Shown here piece after piece: positions 55,337 through 64,000 of a DNA stretch of 64,000 nt. Position 1 is the first letter of the stretch. Each line of letters opens with the position of its first letter. The notes beneath the pieces are model-generated. The model did not search any database, was not told where the DNA came from, and was given only the letters and a program-made list of their open reading frames with translations. Location: assembly GCF_000014045.1 (NCBI RefSeq), contig NC_008209.1, positions 3,619,001 to 3,683,000 of the forward strand, written 5' to 3'. This DNA is from Roseobacter denitrificans OCh 114 (lineage in GTDB: Bacteria; Pseudomonadota; Alphaproteobacteria; Rhodobacterales; Rhodobacteraceae). A program made the translations under genes and the position numbers.

Positions 55337-57046
55337 ATGCCCACCAAAATCCCCCGCACCAACTACGCCGCCATGTTCGGACCCACCACCGGTGACAAGG
55401 TGCGTCTTGCTGACACCGACCTCATCATCGAGGTTGAGCGCGACCACACCATCTATGGCGAGGAGGTCAAGTTCGGCGGGGGCAAGGTCATCCGCGACGG
55501 GATGGGGCAGTCTCAGGTCACGCGCGCGCAAGGGGCCATGGACACGGTCATCACCAACGCGCTGATCGTGGATCACACGGGCATCTACAAGGCGGATGTC
55601 GGCCTGCGCGACGGGCGCATTGCCAGGATCGGCAAGGCGGGCAATCCCGATACGCAACCGGGTGTAGACATCATCATCGGCCCCTCGACCGAGGCCATCG
55701 CGGGCGAAGGCAAGATCCTGACCGCGGGCGGGTTCGACAGCCATATCCACTTCATCGCGCCGCAGCAGATCGACGACGCGCTACATTCAGGCGTGACCAC
55801 GATGCTCGGCGGTGGCACCGGTCCTGCACATGGCACGCTGGCCACCACCTGCACACCGGGATCCTGGCACATCGGTCGGATGTTGCAGGCGTTGGATGCC
55901 TTCCCCATGAACTTTGGCATCTCGGGCAAAGGGAACGCGTCGCAACCGGCGGCCCTCGTCGAGATGATCGAAGGCGGCGCCTGCGCGATGAAACTGCACG
56001 AGGACTGGGGCACGACACCGGGGGCCATCGACTGCTGCCTGTCCGTGGCTGACGACATGGACGTGCAGGTGATGATCCACACCGATACGCTTAATGAATC
56101 CGGGTTCGTCGAAAACACCGTGGCCGCCATCAAGGGCCGCACGATCCACGCCTTTCACACCGAGGGCGCAGGCGGCGGGCATGCGCCGGATATCATCAAG
56201 ATCTGTGGCGATGCGAATGTCTTGCCCTCCTCGACCAACCCGACGCGTCCCTTCACGGTGAACACGCTCGAAGAACACCTCGACATGCTGATGGTCTGCC
56301 ACCACCTCGACAAATCCATCCCCGAAGACGTCGCCTTTGCCGAAAGCCGCATCCGCCGCGAGACCATTGCCGCCGAAGACATCCTGCACGACATGGGCGC
56401 ATTTTCGATCATCGCGAGCGACAGTCAGGCCATGGGACGCGTGGGCGAGGTCATCATCCGCACGTGGCAGACCGCCGACAAGATGAAGAAACAGCGCGGC
56501 GCACTGACCGAGGAAACAGGCGACAACGACAACATGCGCGTACGCCGCTACATCGCGAAATACACGATCAATCCCGCCATCGCACACGGCATTGCCCACG
56601 AGATCGGCAGCATAGAGGTCGGCAAACGCGCTGATCTCTGCCTGTGGAACCCTGCGTTCTTTGGCGTGAAACCAGAAATGGTGCTGATGGCAGGCACCAT
56701 CGTCTGCGCGCAGATGGGCGACACTAACGCCTCCATCCCCACACCGCAGCCGGTCTATTCACGCCCTATGTTCGGGGCCTTCGGGCGATCGGTCGAACGT
56801 TCCGCCGTTCTGTTTGTAAGCGGTGCAGCCAAATCCGCAAACATCGGCGAGACGCTGGGCCTGCGCAAGGAACTCATCGCCGTCAAAGGCACGCGCGGGA
56901 TCGGCAAGAAGGACCTGATCCTGAACGACGCCCTGCCCCATATCGAGGTAAACCCCGAAACCTACGAGGTCCGCGCCGATGGGGAATTATTGACCTGCCA
57001 ACCCGCCGAAGTGCTGCCCATGGCGCAGCGGTATTTTCTGTTTTGA
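55337..57046 (+). CDS. ureC: Urease alpha subunit
   Basis: 569 residues from ATG 55337 (CGGAG five bases before; GTG 55331 also open). All nickel-site residues are present: His136 and His138 in DSHIHF, the carbamylated Lys219 in [10 protein letters not shown], and Cys321-His322-His323 in MVCHHLD; numbering is about two above the Klebsiella enzyme. It is the catalytic subunit of cytoplasmic urease. It appears intact despite lying between two inserted segments, upstream and downstream. Confidence 0.97.
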   Translation: MPTKIPRTNYAAMFGPTTGDKVRLADTDLIIEVERDHTIYGEEVKFGGGKVIRDGMGQSQVTRAQGAMDTVITNALIVDHTGIYKADVGLRDGRIARIGKAGNPDTQPGVDIIIGPSTEAIAGEGKILTAGGFDSHIHFIAPQQIDDALHSGVTTMLGGGTGPAHGTLATTCTPGSWHIGRMLQALDAFPMNFGISGKGNASQPAALVEMIEGGACAMKLHEDWGTTPGAIDCCLSVADDMDVQVMIHTDTLNESGFVENTVAAIKGRTIHAFHTEGAGGGHAPDIIKICGDANVLPSSTNPTRPFTVNTLEEHLDMLMVCHHLDKSIPEDVAFAESRIRRETIAAEDILHDMGAFSIIASDSQAMGRVGEVIIRTWQTADKMKKQRGALTEETGDNDNMRVRRYIAKYTINPAIAHGIAHEIGSIEVGKRADLCLWNPAFFGVKPEMVLMAGTIVCAQMGDTNASIPTPQPVYSRPMFGAFGRSVERSAVLFVSGAAKSANIGETLGLRKELIAVKGTRGIGKKDLILNDALPHIEVNPETYEVRADGELLTCQPAEVLPMAQRYFLF

Positions 57047-57585
57047 CCGGGCTCGAAAACCCAGAGTTCGCTTGGATTGATGCTGAACCATTAGACGGGC
57101 GCGACACGTACATCGATACGATTCTAAAATGCACTGAACTGGAAAACAGGATTGAAGAACTGTTCTTGCGAGAACTTCAAATTCCAGACCGAGCAGCACA
57201 GGATGTTCTGAATAGATTTCGTTCGCCAAAGGATCAGTTGAAGCTCGCATTCAAGTTTTTAAAACAAGATTGTCCGCAGGCGGCTGACACGCTTTCCGGA
57301 TGGCAAGACAAAATTGAAAAGCTCTTCGAGTTTCGACACACGTTTGTGCATAGGTCCCGGCGCTACAAATTTGATCAGTTTTCCCATACAAACCGCAACG
57401 GCAATCGCGAAGAAATCAACTTCGATGCCGTTGAGGAGACGTTGGAGTGGTTCCGTGACCAAGGGAGTGATGAATGGTTTATTTTTGCTCCTTTGGATGT
57501 TGTGGAGAAATTAGTGACGATAATTGACACTCCCGGTTTGACAGTCGGTCCGCTTTTAAAACTCCGTAAACGCAGAGGATATTAG
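57043..57585 (+). CDS. HEPN-like protein inserted between ureC and ureE
   Basis: 180 codons from TTG 57043, overlapping the ureC stop; no ATG or GTG start with a ribosome site is evident, so the start is uncertain. The sequence is clearly AT-richer than ureC and ureE. The predicted all-helical protein contains [14 protein letters not shown], giving Arg98-x4-His103, the R-x4-6-H active-site pattern of HEPN ribonucleases, preceded by helices rich in Glu, Lys and Leu. HEPN proteins act in toxin-antitoxin and defence systems; others only bind. No nucleotidyltransferase antitoxin is adjacent. Function is inference from the motif. Confidence 0.7.
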   Translation: MTGLENPEFAWIDAEPLDGRDTYIDTILKCTELENRIEELFLRELQIPDRAAQDVLNRFRSPKDQLKLAFKFLKQDCPQAADTLSGWQDKIEKLFEFRHTFVHRSRRYKFDQFSHTNRNGNREEINFDAVEETLEWFRDQGSDEWFIFAPLDVVEKLVTIIDTPGLTVGPLLKLRKRRGY

Positions 57586-57712
57586 GTTTGTTGCTCATGA
57601 ACCATCAATTCGCTATCGACAGGTTAGTCTGGGGGGGCTTGTGTGCAACACTCAAGTTGCTTGGGTTCTTAAATTATCCATCTAGGCCATTGGCACGTTG
57701 GCACTGTAGACT

Positions 57713-58204
57713 ATGCTGACCGCCCAGAAGATCACCCACAGCCACCATACGGACGATCACGTGACGCTCGACTATGACGCGCGGTTCCTGCGGCGCAAGG
57801 TGTTGACCACCGACAAGGGGGTTCAGGTGTTGGTGGACCTGCCCCAGACGACTTCGCTGAATGCGGGCGACGCGTTGGAGGCCAACGATGGCACGCTGAT
57901 CGGCATCATCGCGGCACCGGAACCACTGCTTGAGGTGCGAGGCGAGATGTTGCACCGGATCGCGTGGCACATCGGCAACCGGCATACGCCTTGTCAGATC
58001 GAGGACGACCGGCTGTTGATCCAGCGCGATCATGTGATGGCCGATATGCTGGGCAAGATTGGCGCGACGGTGGCCGAAATCGTTGAACCCTTTACACCCG
58101 AGGGAGGGGCCTACGGCCACGGGCGCACCCATGGCCATGACCACAGCCACCAGCACGGCCCGGCCCATGACCATTCACACGAGCCGCATCATCATGAGCA
58201 CTGA
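57713..58204 (+). CDS. ureE: Urease accessory protein UreE
   Basis: A 163-residue nickel metallochaperone. The N-terminal peptide-binding domain starts LTAQKITHSHHTDDHVTLDYDARFLRRK; the middle LHRIAWHIGNRHTPCQIE carries the dimer-interface His; the C-terminus is His-rich ([22 protein letters not shown], in shorter pieces), typical nickel-storage tail. It overlaps ureF by 11 bases. Confidence 0.94.
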   Translation: MLTAQKITHSHHTDDHVTLDYDARFLRRKVLTTDKGVQVLVDLPQTTSLNAGDALEANDGTLIGIIAAPEPLLEVRGEMLHRIAWHIGNRHTPCQIEDDRLLIQRDHVMADMLGKIGATVAEIVEPFTPEGGAYGHGRTHGHDHSHQHGPAHDHSHEPHHHEH

Positions 58205-58835
58205 CGCTTTCCTGACACTCACGCAGTGGCTTTCCCCCGGTTTCCCGGTCGGGGCCTACGCCTATTCCCATGGTCTTGAACAGGTCATTGATTGTGGTGA
58301 CATGCGCGATGCGAAGGCCCTGCAAGACTGGGTCGAGGACATTTTGGAACACGGAAGCGGGACGAGCGATGGCATTCTGCTGGCCGCGTCCTACAAAGCA
58401 CTCCCGGAAGACGTTAGCCGGATAGACGCCATTGCCCGTGCTTTTGCCAGCTCTGCCGAACGTGTGACAGAGACGGTGGATCAGGGCGCGGCATTTGCAA
58501 AAGCGGTCGATGCCATCTGGGCCACCGACCTTGGACAGCTATGCTACCCCGTTGCGGTTGGGCGCGCGGCCTGCGCGCAGGGCCTGCCACTGGATCTGAC
58601 ACTTGAAATCTACACCCATGCCTTTGCCGCGAACCTTGTGTCTGCTGCGGTGCGTCTGGTGCCCCTGGGTCAGACCGAAGGACAGGCCGTGCTGGCGGCA
58701 CTGGCGCCATTGATCCGGCAGGTGGCCCGCCGGTGCCATGATGCAGGCATTGACGATCTGACCACCGCCTGCATGGCGCTTGATATTGCCGCCATGCATC
58801 ATGAAACCCAATATTCAAAGGTATTTCGCACATGA
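58194..58835 (+). CDS. ureF: Urease accessory protein UreF
   Basis: 213 residues from ATG 58194, inside the His-rich 3' end of ureE; the frame is open upstream but that part is out of register with the family. [24 protein letters not shown] is the UreF N-terminal signature and [14 protein letters not shown] a conserved core. It joins UreD and UreG in the nickel-loading complex. Its stop overlaps ureG by four bases. Confidence 0.95.
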   Translation: MSTDAFLTLTQWLSPGFPVGAYAYSHGLEQVIDCGDMRDAKALQDWVEDILEHGSGTSDGILLAASYKALPEDVSRIDAIARAFASSAERVTETVDQGAAFAKAVDAIWATDLGQLCYPVAVGRAACAQGLPLDLTLEIYTHAFAANLVSAAVRLVPLGQTEGQAVLAALAPLIRQVARRCHDAGIDDLTTACMALDIAAMHHETQYSKVFRT

Positions 58836-59500
58836 ATGTTGCCCCCCCTCTTACGCTCAATGGACCCTTGCGCATTGGGATCGGCGGCCCCGTCGGCGCG
58901 GGCAAAACCACGCTCACCGCCGCTTTGGCCAAAGCGCTGAGCCCGCGACACTCGGTCGGGGTCATCACGAACGACATTTATACGCAGGAAGACGCCGAGG
59001 CGCTGATGCGGTTGCAAATCCTGCCGCAGGACAGGGTGATCGGTGTTGAAACCGGGGGCTGCCCACATACGGCGATCCGCGAGGATGCGTCGATCAACCT
59101 TGCAGCCGTTGCCGAAATGCAGACGCGACATCCGGACATTGAAGCGATCCTGATCGAAAGCGGTGGCGACAACCTGTCGGCCACGTTCTCACCGGAACTG
59201 GCGGATGTGACCCTCTACGTGATTGACGTGGCGGCGGGGGAAGAAATTCCGCGCAAGGGCGGCCCGGCCATCACCCGATCCGATGTCCTGATCATCAACA
59301 AAACCGATCTGGCCCCGCATGTGGGCGCCTCGCTGGAAGTGATGGAACAGGACGCGACACGGATGCGCGCAGGCCGCCCGTTTGTCTTTGCGGCGTTGCG
59401 TCACGGTCAGGGCGTATCAGAGGTGCTGGATCATCTGCGCGCGATTTCGGGTCTCGGCGCTGATTTGGCGGGCGTCAGCCCCCAATCGGATGGGGGCTGA
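58832..59500 (+). CDS. ureG: Urease accessory GTPase UreG
   Basis: A 222-residue GTPase: P-loop [12 protein letters not shown] (residues about 17-28), [15 protein letters not shown], the nickel-binding metal site in [12 protein letters not shown] (Cys-Pro-His) and [10 protein letters not shown] for guanine. It powers nickel insertion into urease. It ends the operon; a terminator overlaps its last codons. Confidence 0.96.
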   Translation: MNVAPPLTLNGPLRIGIGGPVGAGKTTLTAALAKALSPRHSVGVITNDIYTQEDAEALMRLQILPQDRVIGVETGGCPHTAIREDASINLAAVAEMQTRHPDIEAILIESGGDNLSATFSPELADVTLYVIDVAAGEEIPRKGGPAITRSDVLIINKTDLAPHVGASLEVMEQDATRMRAGRPFVFAALRHGQGVSEVLDHLRAISGLGADLAGVSPQSDGG

Positions 59501-59502
59501 CG
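59473..59502 (+). terminator. Terminator overlapping the ureG stop
   Basis: An 11-bp perfect stem CGTCAGCCCCC (59473-59483) with GGGGGCTGACG (59492-59502) and an 8-base loop spans the ureG stop codon. It lies between convergent ureG and the alcohol dehydrogenase gene and could serve both. Confidence 0.6.
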
Positions 59503-59509
59503 GGGTCAC

Positions 59510-60625
<1,116 letters not shown>

Positions 60626-60674
60626 AATCGTCTCCTTCAATTTTCTGGAAACAGAAAGCGATGCGCGATGGATG

Positions 60675-61697
60675 TCAAGGCACCAGCGGCGGTTTCAGCG
60701 ACTCGCGCAAGATGAATTCTGTCTCGAATGTGGTGGATGACAGATCCGTTTCACCGCCAATTTTCGCCAAAAGAAACTGCGCAGCGGCACGGCCCATCTC
60801 GATCTGGGGCACACGCACCGTTGTGAGCGCCGGTGTGATCACCCGCGCCAGACCCACATCATCGAACCCGACGAATGACATCTCATCCGGCAACGAGATG
60901 CCGATTTCGCGCGCACGCATCATCGCACCAGCCGCCAGTGCATCATTGGCGCATAAAACCACGGTCGGTTTTTCCGCCTGCGCCATAATTTGATCAAACG
61001 CTGCGGCAGCATCGTCGATCAAATAGGGCGCTTCGACCTCATGGGTGATCCGCGCACCGTCGCCAAATCGCGCCACGGCTGCATGGACCCCATCGCGCCG
61101 TGCCTTTGCGCGATCATTGCTCAAGGTCTGCCCGCTGATAACAGCAATCCGCCGATGTCCAAGGGTCATCGCACGCTCTGCAGCGTCACCGGCGGCTCTT
61201 GCGTTGTCAAAGCCTGCAAAATACTGCCCCTCGCGGCTTACGTTACACCAGGAAACCACATGTGCGACACGTCGCTTGTCGATAAAATCCCATGTCTTGT
61301 CCGGCCTGTCATTCCCGATCAGCATCAGCCCGTCAGCGCCCTGCCCGACCAGCGATTTGATCTGGCGGAATTCCTGTTCGGAATCAAAGCCGGTCGTGGC
61401 CACCAAAAGTGTCACGCCATCAACCGCCAAAGCTTCCTGAAAGGCCTGAAGACCGCTTGCAAACATCGCATTCGCCATCGACGGGATCACAGCACCCACC
61501 GTATTTGTGCGACTGGACGCGAGCGCGCGACCGCCAAAATTCGGCGTATAACCAAGGGTATCAATCGCTTTTTCGATCTTTTGCCGCGTCGTGGCTGCAA
61601 CCTTGTCAGGTTCATTCAGGGCGCGCGAAATGCTCGCGGTCGAAACCCCGGCCAATCTTGCCACGTCTTCCAGAGTGGGTGCAGTAGACTTGACCAT
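60675..61697 (-). CDS. LacI-family transcriptional repressor
   Basis: A 340-residue repressor: N-terminal helix-turn-helix [20 protein letters not shown] with the hinge [17 protein letters not shown], then a periplasmic-binding-protein-like sensor domain ([44 protein letters not shown]). It is divergent from hpsN, and two LacI-type operators fill the gap, so it should repress hpsNOP and perhaps itself until a sulfonate-derived inducer binds. The inducer is unknown. Confidence 0.9.
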   Translation of the reverse strand: MVKSTAPTLEDVARLAGVSTASISRALNEPDKVAATTRQKIEKAIDTLGYTPNFGGRALASSRTNTVGAVIPSMANAMFASGLQAFQEALAVDGVTLLVATTGFDSEQEFRQIKSLVGQGADGLMLIGNDRPDKTWDFIDKRRVAHVVSWCNVSREGQYFAGFDNARAAGDAAERAMTLGHRRIAVISGQTLSNDRAKARRDGVHAAVARFGDGARITHEVEAPYLIDDAAAAFDQIMAQAEKPTVVLCANDALAAGAMMRAREIGISLPDEMSFVGFDDVGLARVITPALTTVRVPQIEMGRAAAQFLLAKIGGETDLSSTTFETEFILRESLKPPLVP

Positions 61698-61743
61698 CTC
61701 ACCATCGCCTCACGCTTGGGATCCAGAAAGCGGACCTCGCTCA

Positions 61744-61779
61744 TGTAAGCGCTTGCATTACGTCATGCAAGCGCTTACA
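61744..61779. promoter_or_regulatory. Twin mirror-image LacI operators
   Basis: TGTAAGCGCTTGCA (61744-61757) and its exact reverse complement TGCAAGCGCTTACA (61766-61779) sit 8 bases apart; each holds the LacI core AAGCGCTT. They lie 47 bases before the lacI start and 82 bases before hpsN, an arrangement suited to cooperative binding of one tetramer or two dimers. Confidence 0.8.
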
Positions 61780-61860
61780 CATCTGCATACCAAGGGATTC
61801 TATTGGTGGGCAACCCCAGTATTCATCCAACTGACACATGTGACACGCTGGAGGCGCGAA

Positions 61861-63168
61861 ATGGCTCGTGAATATCTGAAAAAAGCTGAAAAGACCGCGA
61901 TGACAGATGCGGGGGACGTGCGCGAAATCGTTCAAAATATTCTGAGCGATATCGAGGCGGGTGGGGATGCCGCAGCGATGCGTTATGCGGAGCAGTTCGA
62001 TAAATACGCCGGCAATGTCATCCTGACCGACGACGAAATTGAAGCCGCCAGCGCCAAGGTCAGCCAGAAACTGAAAGATGATATTGCCTTTGCGCATGAT
62101 AATGTGCGCCGCTTTGCCGAAGTGCAGAAATCCACGATGAAGGATGTGGAGCTTGAGATCGTCCCCGGTTTGATCGCCGGGCAAAAGGCGATCCCCGTGC
62201 GCGCGGCCGGATGCTATGTTCCCGGTGGACGCTATAGTCACATCGCCAGCGCCATCATGACCGTCACCACGGCAAAGGTGGCGGGCTGCCAGCACATCAC
62301 CGCATGTTCGCCGCCGCGCCCCGATGTCGGGATCAACCCCGCCATCGTCTATGCCGCCAACCTCTGCGGTGCCGACAAAATCCTGTCCATGGGCGGGGTT
62401 CAGGGGGTCGCCGCCATGACCTTTGGCCTCTTTGGTCTGCCAAAAGCCGACATTCTGGTCGGGCCGGGCAACCAATTTGTCGCCGAAGCCAAGCGCATCC
62501 TGTTTGGTCGCGTGGGCATTGATATGATCGCCGGGCCAACCGACAGTCTGGTCTTGGCTGATGCCACGGCGGATCCATTCATGGTCGCAACAGACCTAGT
62601 CAGCCAGGCAGAGCATGGGTATAATTCGCCGGTCTGGCTGGTGACGGACAGCCGCGTGTTGGCGGAAAAGGTCATGGAGCTGGTGCCGGGCATGATTGAC
62701 GATCTGCCAGAACTGAACCGCGACAACGCCTTTGCCGCGTGGCGCGACTATGCAGAGGTCATCGTCTGTGCCAACCGCGAGGAAATGGCCGCCTGCTCGG
62801 ATGACTACGCCCCCGAACACCTGACCGTACAGGCCGAAGACCTGCCGTGGTGGCTCGACCGGTTGCAGTGCTACGGCTCGCTCTTCCTTGGGGAAGAGAC
62901 AACCGTTTCATTTGGCGACAAAGCCTCGGGCACCAATCACGTTCTGCCAACATCGCGATCCGCAAAATACACGGGCGGTCTGTCGGTCCACAAATACATG
63001 AAAATCGTCACGTGGCAGCGCTCCACCCGGGACGGCGCACGACCGGTGGCCGAAGCCACGGCGCGGATTTCACGTCTGGAGGGGATGGAAGGGCACGCGC
63101 GCGCCGCGGATGCGCGCCTGCACAAGTATTTTCCGAACGAGAACTTTGACCTCTCAGCGGTGGATTAA
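61861..63168 (+). CDS. hpsN: Sulfopropanediol (DHPS) 3-dehydrogenase, histidinol dehydrogenase-like
   Basis: 435 residues from ATG 61861 behind TGGAGGCGCGAA; the frame is open upstream into the operator region only by chance. It is a histidinol-dehydrogenase-family protein (VRAAGCYVPGGRYSH, ILVGPGNQFVAEAK, IAGPTDSLVLAD; catalytic Glu/His in DYAPEHLTV, zinc site in TNHVLPTS) and matches HpsN, which oxidises (R)-2,3-dihydroxypropane-1-sulfonate to sulfolactate. No other his genes are near. The next genes, an SDR and a zinc alcohol dehydrogenase, match HpsO and HpsP, which invert DHPS stereochemistry. I infer DHPS catabolism. Confidence 0.88.
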   Translation: MAREYLKKAEKTAMTDAGDVREIVQNILSDIEAGGDAAAMRYAEQFDKYAGNVILTDDEIEAASAKVSQKLKDDIAFAHDNVRRFAEVQKSTMKDVELEIVPGLIAGQKAIPVRAAGCYVPGGRYSHIASAIMTVTTAKVAGCQHITACSPPRPDVGINPAIVYAANLCGADKILSMGGVQGVAAMTFGLFGLPKADILVGPGNQFVAEAKRILFGRVGIDMIAGPTDSLVLADATADPFMVATDLVSQAEHGYNSPVWLVTDSRVLAEKVMELVPGMIDDLPELNRDNAFAAWRDYAEVIVCANREEMAACSDDYAPEHLTVQAEDLPWWLDRLQCYGSLFLGEETTVSFGDKASGTNHVLPTSRSAKYTGGLSVHKYMKIVTWQRSTRDGARPVAEATARISRLEGMEGHARAADARLHKYFPNENFDLSAVD

Positions 63169-63173
63169 GTCAG

Positions 63174-63926
63174 GTGGCGGCGCTCTTTGATGTCAGCGGC
63201 AGGGTGGTTTGCGTGACCGGCGCAAGCAGCGGCCTCGGTCGACAGGCCGCCACGATGCTGGCACAGGCCGGCGCCAAAGTCATCGGCGTCGCCCGACGCG
63301 CAGAAGAGCTTGAAGCCTGGAACAACTCAACCGAGGGACAGACCGCCTACGTCACCGCCGACCTGGCCGACAGGGCGGCATTGAAAAAGGTGGCCGTGCA
63401 GGTCAGCATGCCCTTTGGCACGGTCGATGTCCTGATCAACGCGGCGGGTATCAATACGCGCCAACACGCCGACGAGGTGACAGACACCGGATGGGATGTA
63501 ACCCTCAATCTGAACCTCGCCGCGCCTTTCTTTCTCGCGCAAGCGCTGGTTCCCGCCATGAAACGGAAAGGATGGGGGCGGATCATAAATTTCGCCTCAC
63601 TGCAATCGCAGCGCGCCTTTCCCAATGGCATCAGCTATGGCGCGTCCAAAGGCGGGGTGGAACAGATGACCCGTGCCATGGCCGAAGCATGGTCAGGCTA
63701 TGGCATCACCGCGAACGCCGTGGCACCCGGTTTTTTCCGCACGGAACTCACGGGGCCGGTTTTTGCCGATCCCGAACTGGCGCAGCGCAATGCGGATCAG
63801 ACCTGCATCGGGCGCAACGGCGAACCTGTGGACCTTGATGGACCACTGATGTTTTTCTGCGCGCCCGCGTCTGACTATGTGACTGGCCAGACACTATTTG
63901 TCGACGGAGGTTTTACAGCAAAATGA
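63174..63926 (+). CDS. hpsO: SDR-family dehydrogenase, HpsO-like
   Basis: 250 residues from GTG 63174, 5 bases after hpsN. Rossmann motif CVTGASSGLGRQAA, NAAGINTR, catalytic INFASLQSQRAF, then YGASKGG (Tyr-x3-Lys) and the C-terminal TGQTLFVDGGFTAK. Typical classical SDR length. In the hps pathway HpsO and HpsP oxidise/reduce C2 of dihydroxypropanesulfonate so that both enantiomers reach HpsN. The order N-O-P supports the name; the SDR fold alone would not. Confidence 0.82.
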   Translation: MAALFDVSGRVVCVTGASSGLGRQAATMLAQAGAKVIGVARRAEELEAWNNSTEGQTAYVTADLADRAALKKVAVQVSMPFGTVDVLINAAGINTRQHADEVTDTGWDVTLNLNLAAPFFLAQALVPAMKRKGWGRIINFASLQSQRAFPNGISYGASKGGVEQMTRAMAEAWSGYGITANAVAPGFFRTELTGPVFADPELAQRNADQTCIGRNGEPVDLDGPLMFFCAPASDYVTGQTLFVDGGFTAK

Positions 63927-64000
63927 AGGCGTTAGTCTATACTGACATTGAGCAATTGACCTATCAGGACCGCCCCCTCCCAACCCCCGGCGCGGGCGAG
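63923..64000 (+). CDS. Zinc-type alcohol dehydrogenase, HpsP-like, N-terminal fragment
   Basis: ATG 63923 overlaps the hpsO stop (ATGA) and 26 codons are visible before the window ends: MKALVYTDIEQLTYQDRPLP, then TPGAGE. This is the start of medium-chain (GroES-fold) alcohol dehydrogenases. By position it is the HpsP-like partner of the preceding SDR. Catalytic residues lie beyond the window. Confidence 0.75.
   Translation, partial: MKALVYTDIEQLTYQDRPLPTPGAGE

Overview
The window looks like a chromosomal stretch of a marine alphaproteobacterium of the Rhodobacterales (Roseobacter group). The grounds are the GC-rich codon usage, a C4-pathway hemA (5-aminolevulinate synthase) with an FNR-like box upstream, a TRAP transporter, a protocatechuate dioxygenase operon, a dihydroxypropanesulfonate (hpsN-hpsO-hpsP type) locus and a urease operon. 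It is almost entirely metabolic and accessory: about 57 protein genes, no rRNA or tRNA, no CRISPR array and no recognisable insertion sequence.

Layout. 1-3378 (-): the N-terminal 1126 residues of a giant unexported protein with an OmpA-like segment. 3757-11372: a sugar locus (PfkB kinase, RbsD/FucU mutarotase, ABC ATPase on the minus strand; Tat-exported binding protein, YHS protein and two permeases on the plus strand). 11601-17390 (-): arylsulfatase, phenol-pathway-like outer-membrane protein, DUF1254/DUF1214 protein and a second barrel-like protein; the first two are disrupted, one by a G8-tract frameshift and one by an in-frame amber codon. 17637-23165: a Crp/Fnr regulator, a homocysteine methyltransferase-like gene, and a LysR-controlled divergent set with a Tat-signal SDR. 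23301-28741: sugar oxidation and phosphorylation (FGGY kinase, aldose dehydrogenase, lactonase, PfkB kinase, TIM-barrel isomerase). 28845-31603 (-): an accessory module of an alpha/beta hydrolase, a protein with a leader resembling those of contractile-injection-system-associated proteins, and a small translationally coupled partner. 31820-38293: USP, TRAP transporter with a TM2-DctQ fusion, pcaCHG. 38297-41284 (-): glk, GST, hemA.

41516-44214 (-): split aconitase-X (candidate cis-3-hydroxyproline dehydratase) with a GlxA/AraC regulator. 44360-50820 (-): a seven-gene four-carbon sugar-acid operon (hydroxypyruvate isomerase-like otnI, otnC, otnK, ltnD, a GntR regulator, Gfo/Idh and IPMDH-like dehydrogenases) with a near-perfect palindromic operator upstream. 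The divergent plus-strand pair is an ABM monooxygenase and a metallo-beta-lactamase-fold lactonase. 52168-59500 (+): urease ureD-A-B, then an inserted Tat-exported cyclase and AhpD-like gene, an abrupt GC-rich to AT-rich gap, ureC, an inserted HEPN-like gene, then ureE-F-G. 59510-60625 (-): class III alcohol dehydrogenase. 60675-64000: a LacI regulator divergent from hpsN-O-P, separated by two mirror-image LacI operators.

The strongest leads are the injection-system-like cargo/partner module (28.8-31.6 kb), the giant protein at the left edge, the HEPN-like gene and the composition break inside the urease operon, the two disrupted neighbours near 14 kb, and the candidate operators that tie regulators to their operons.
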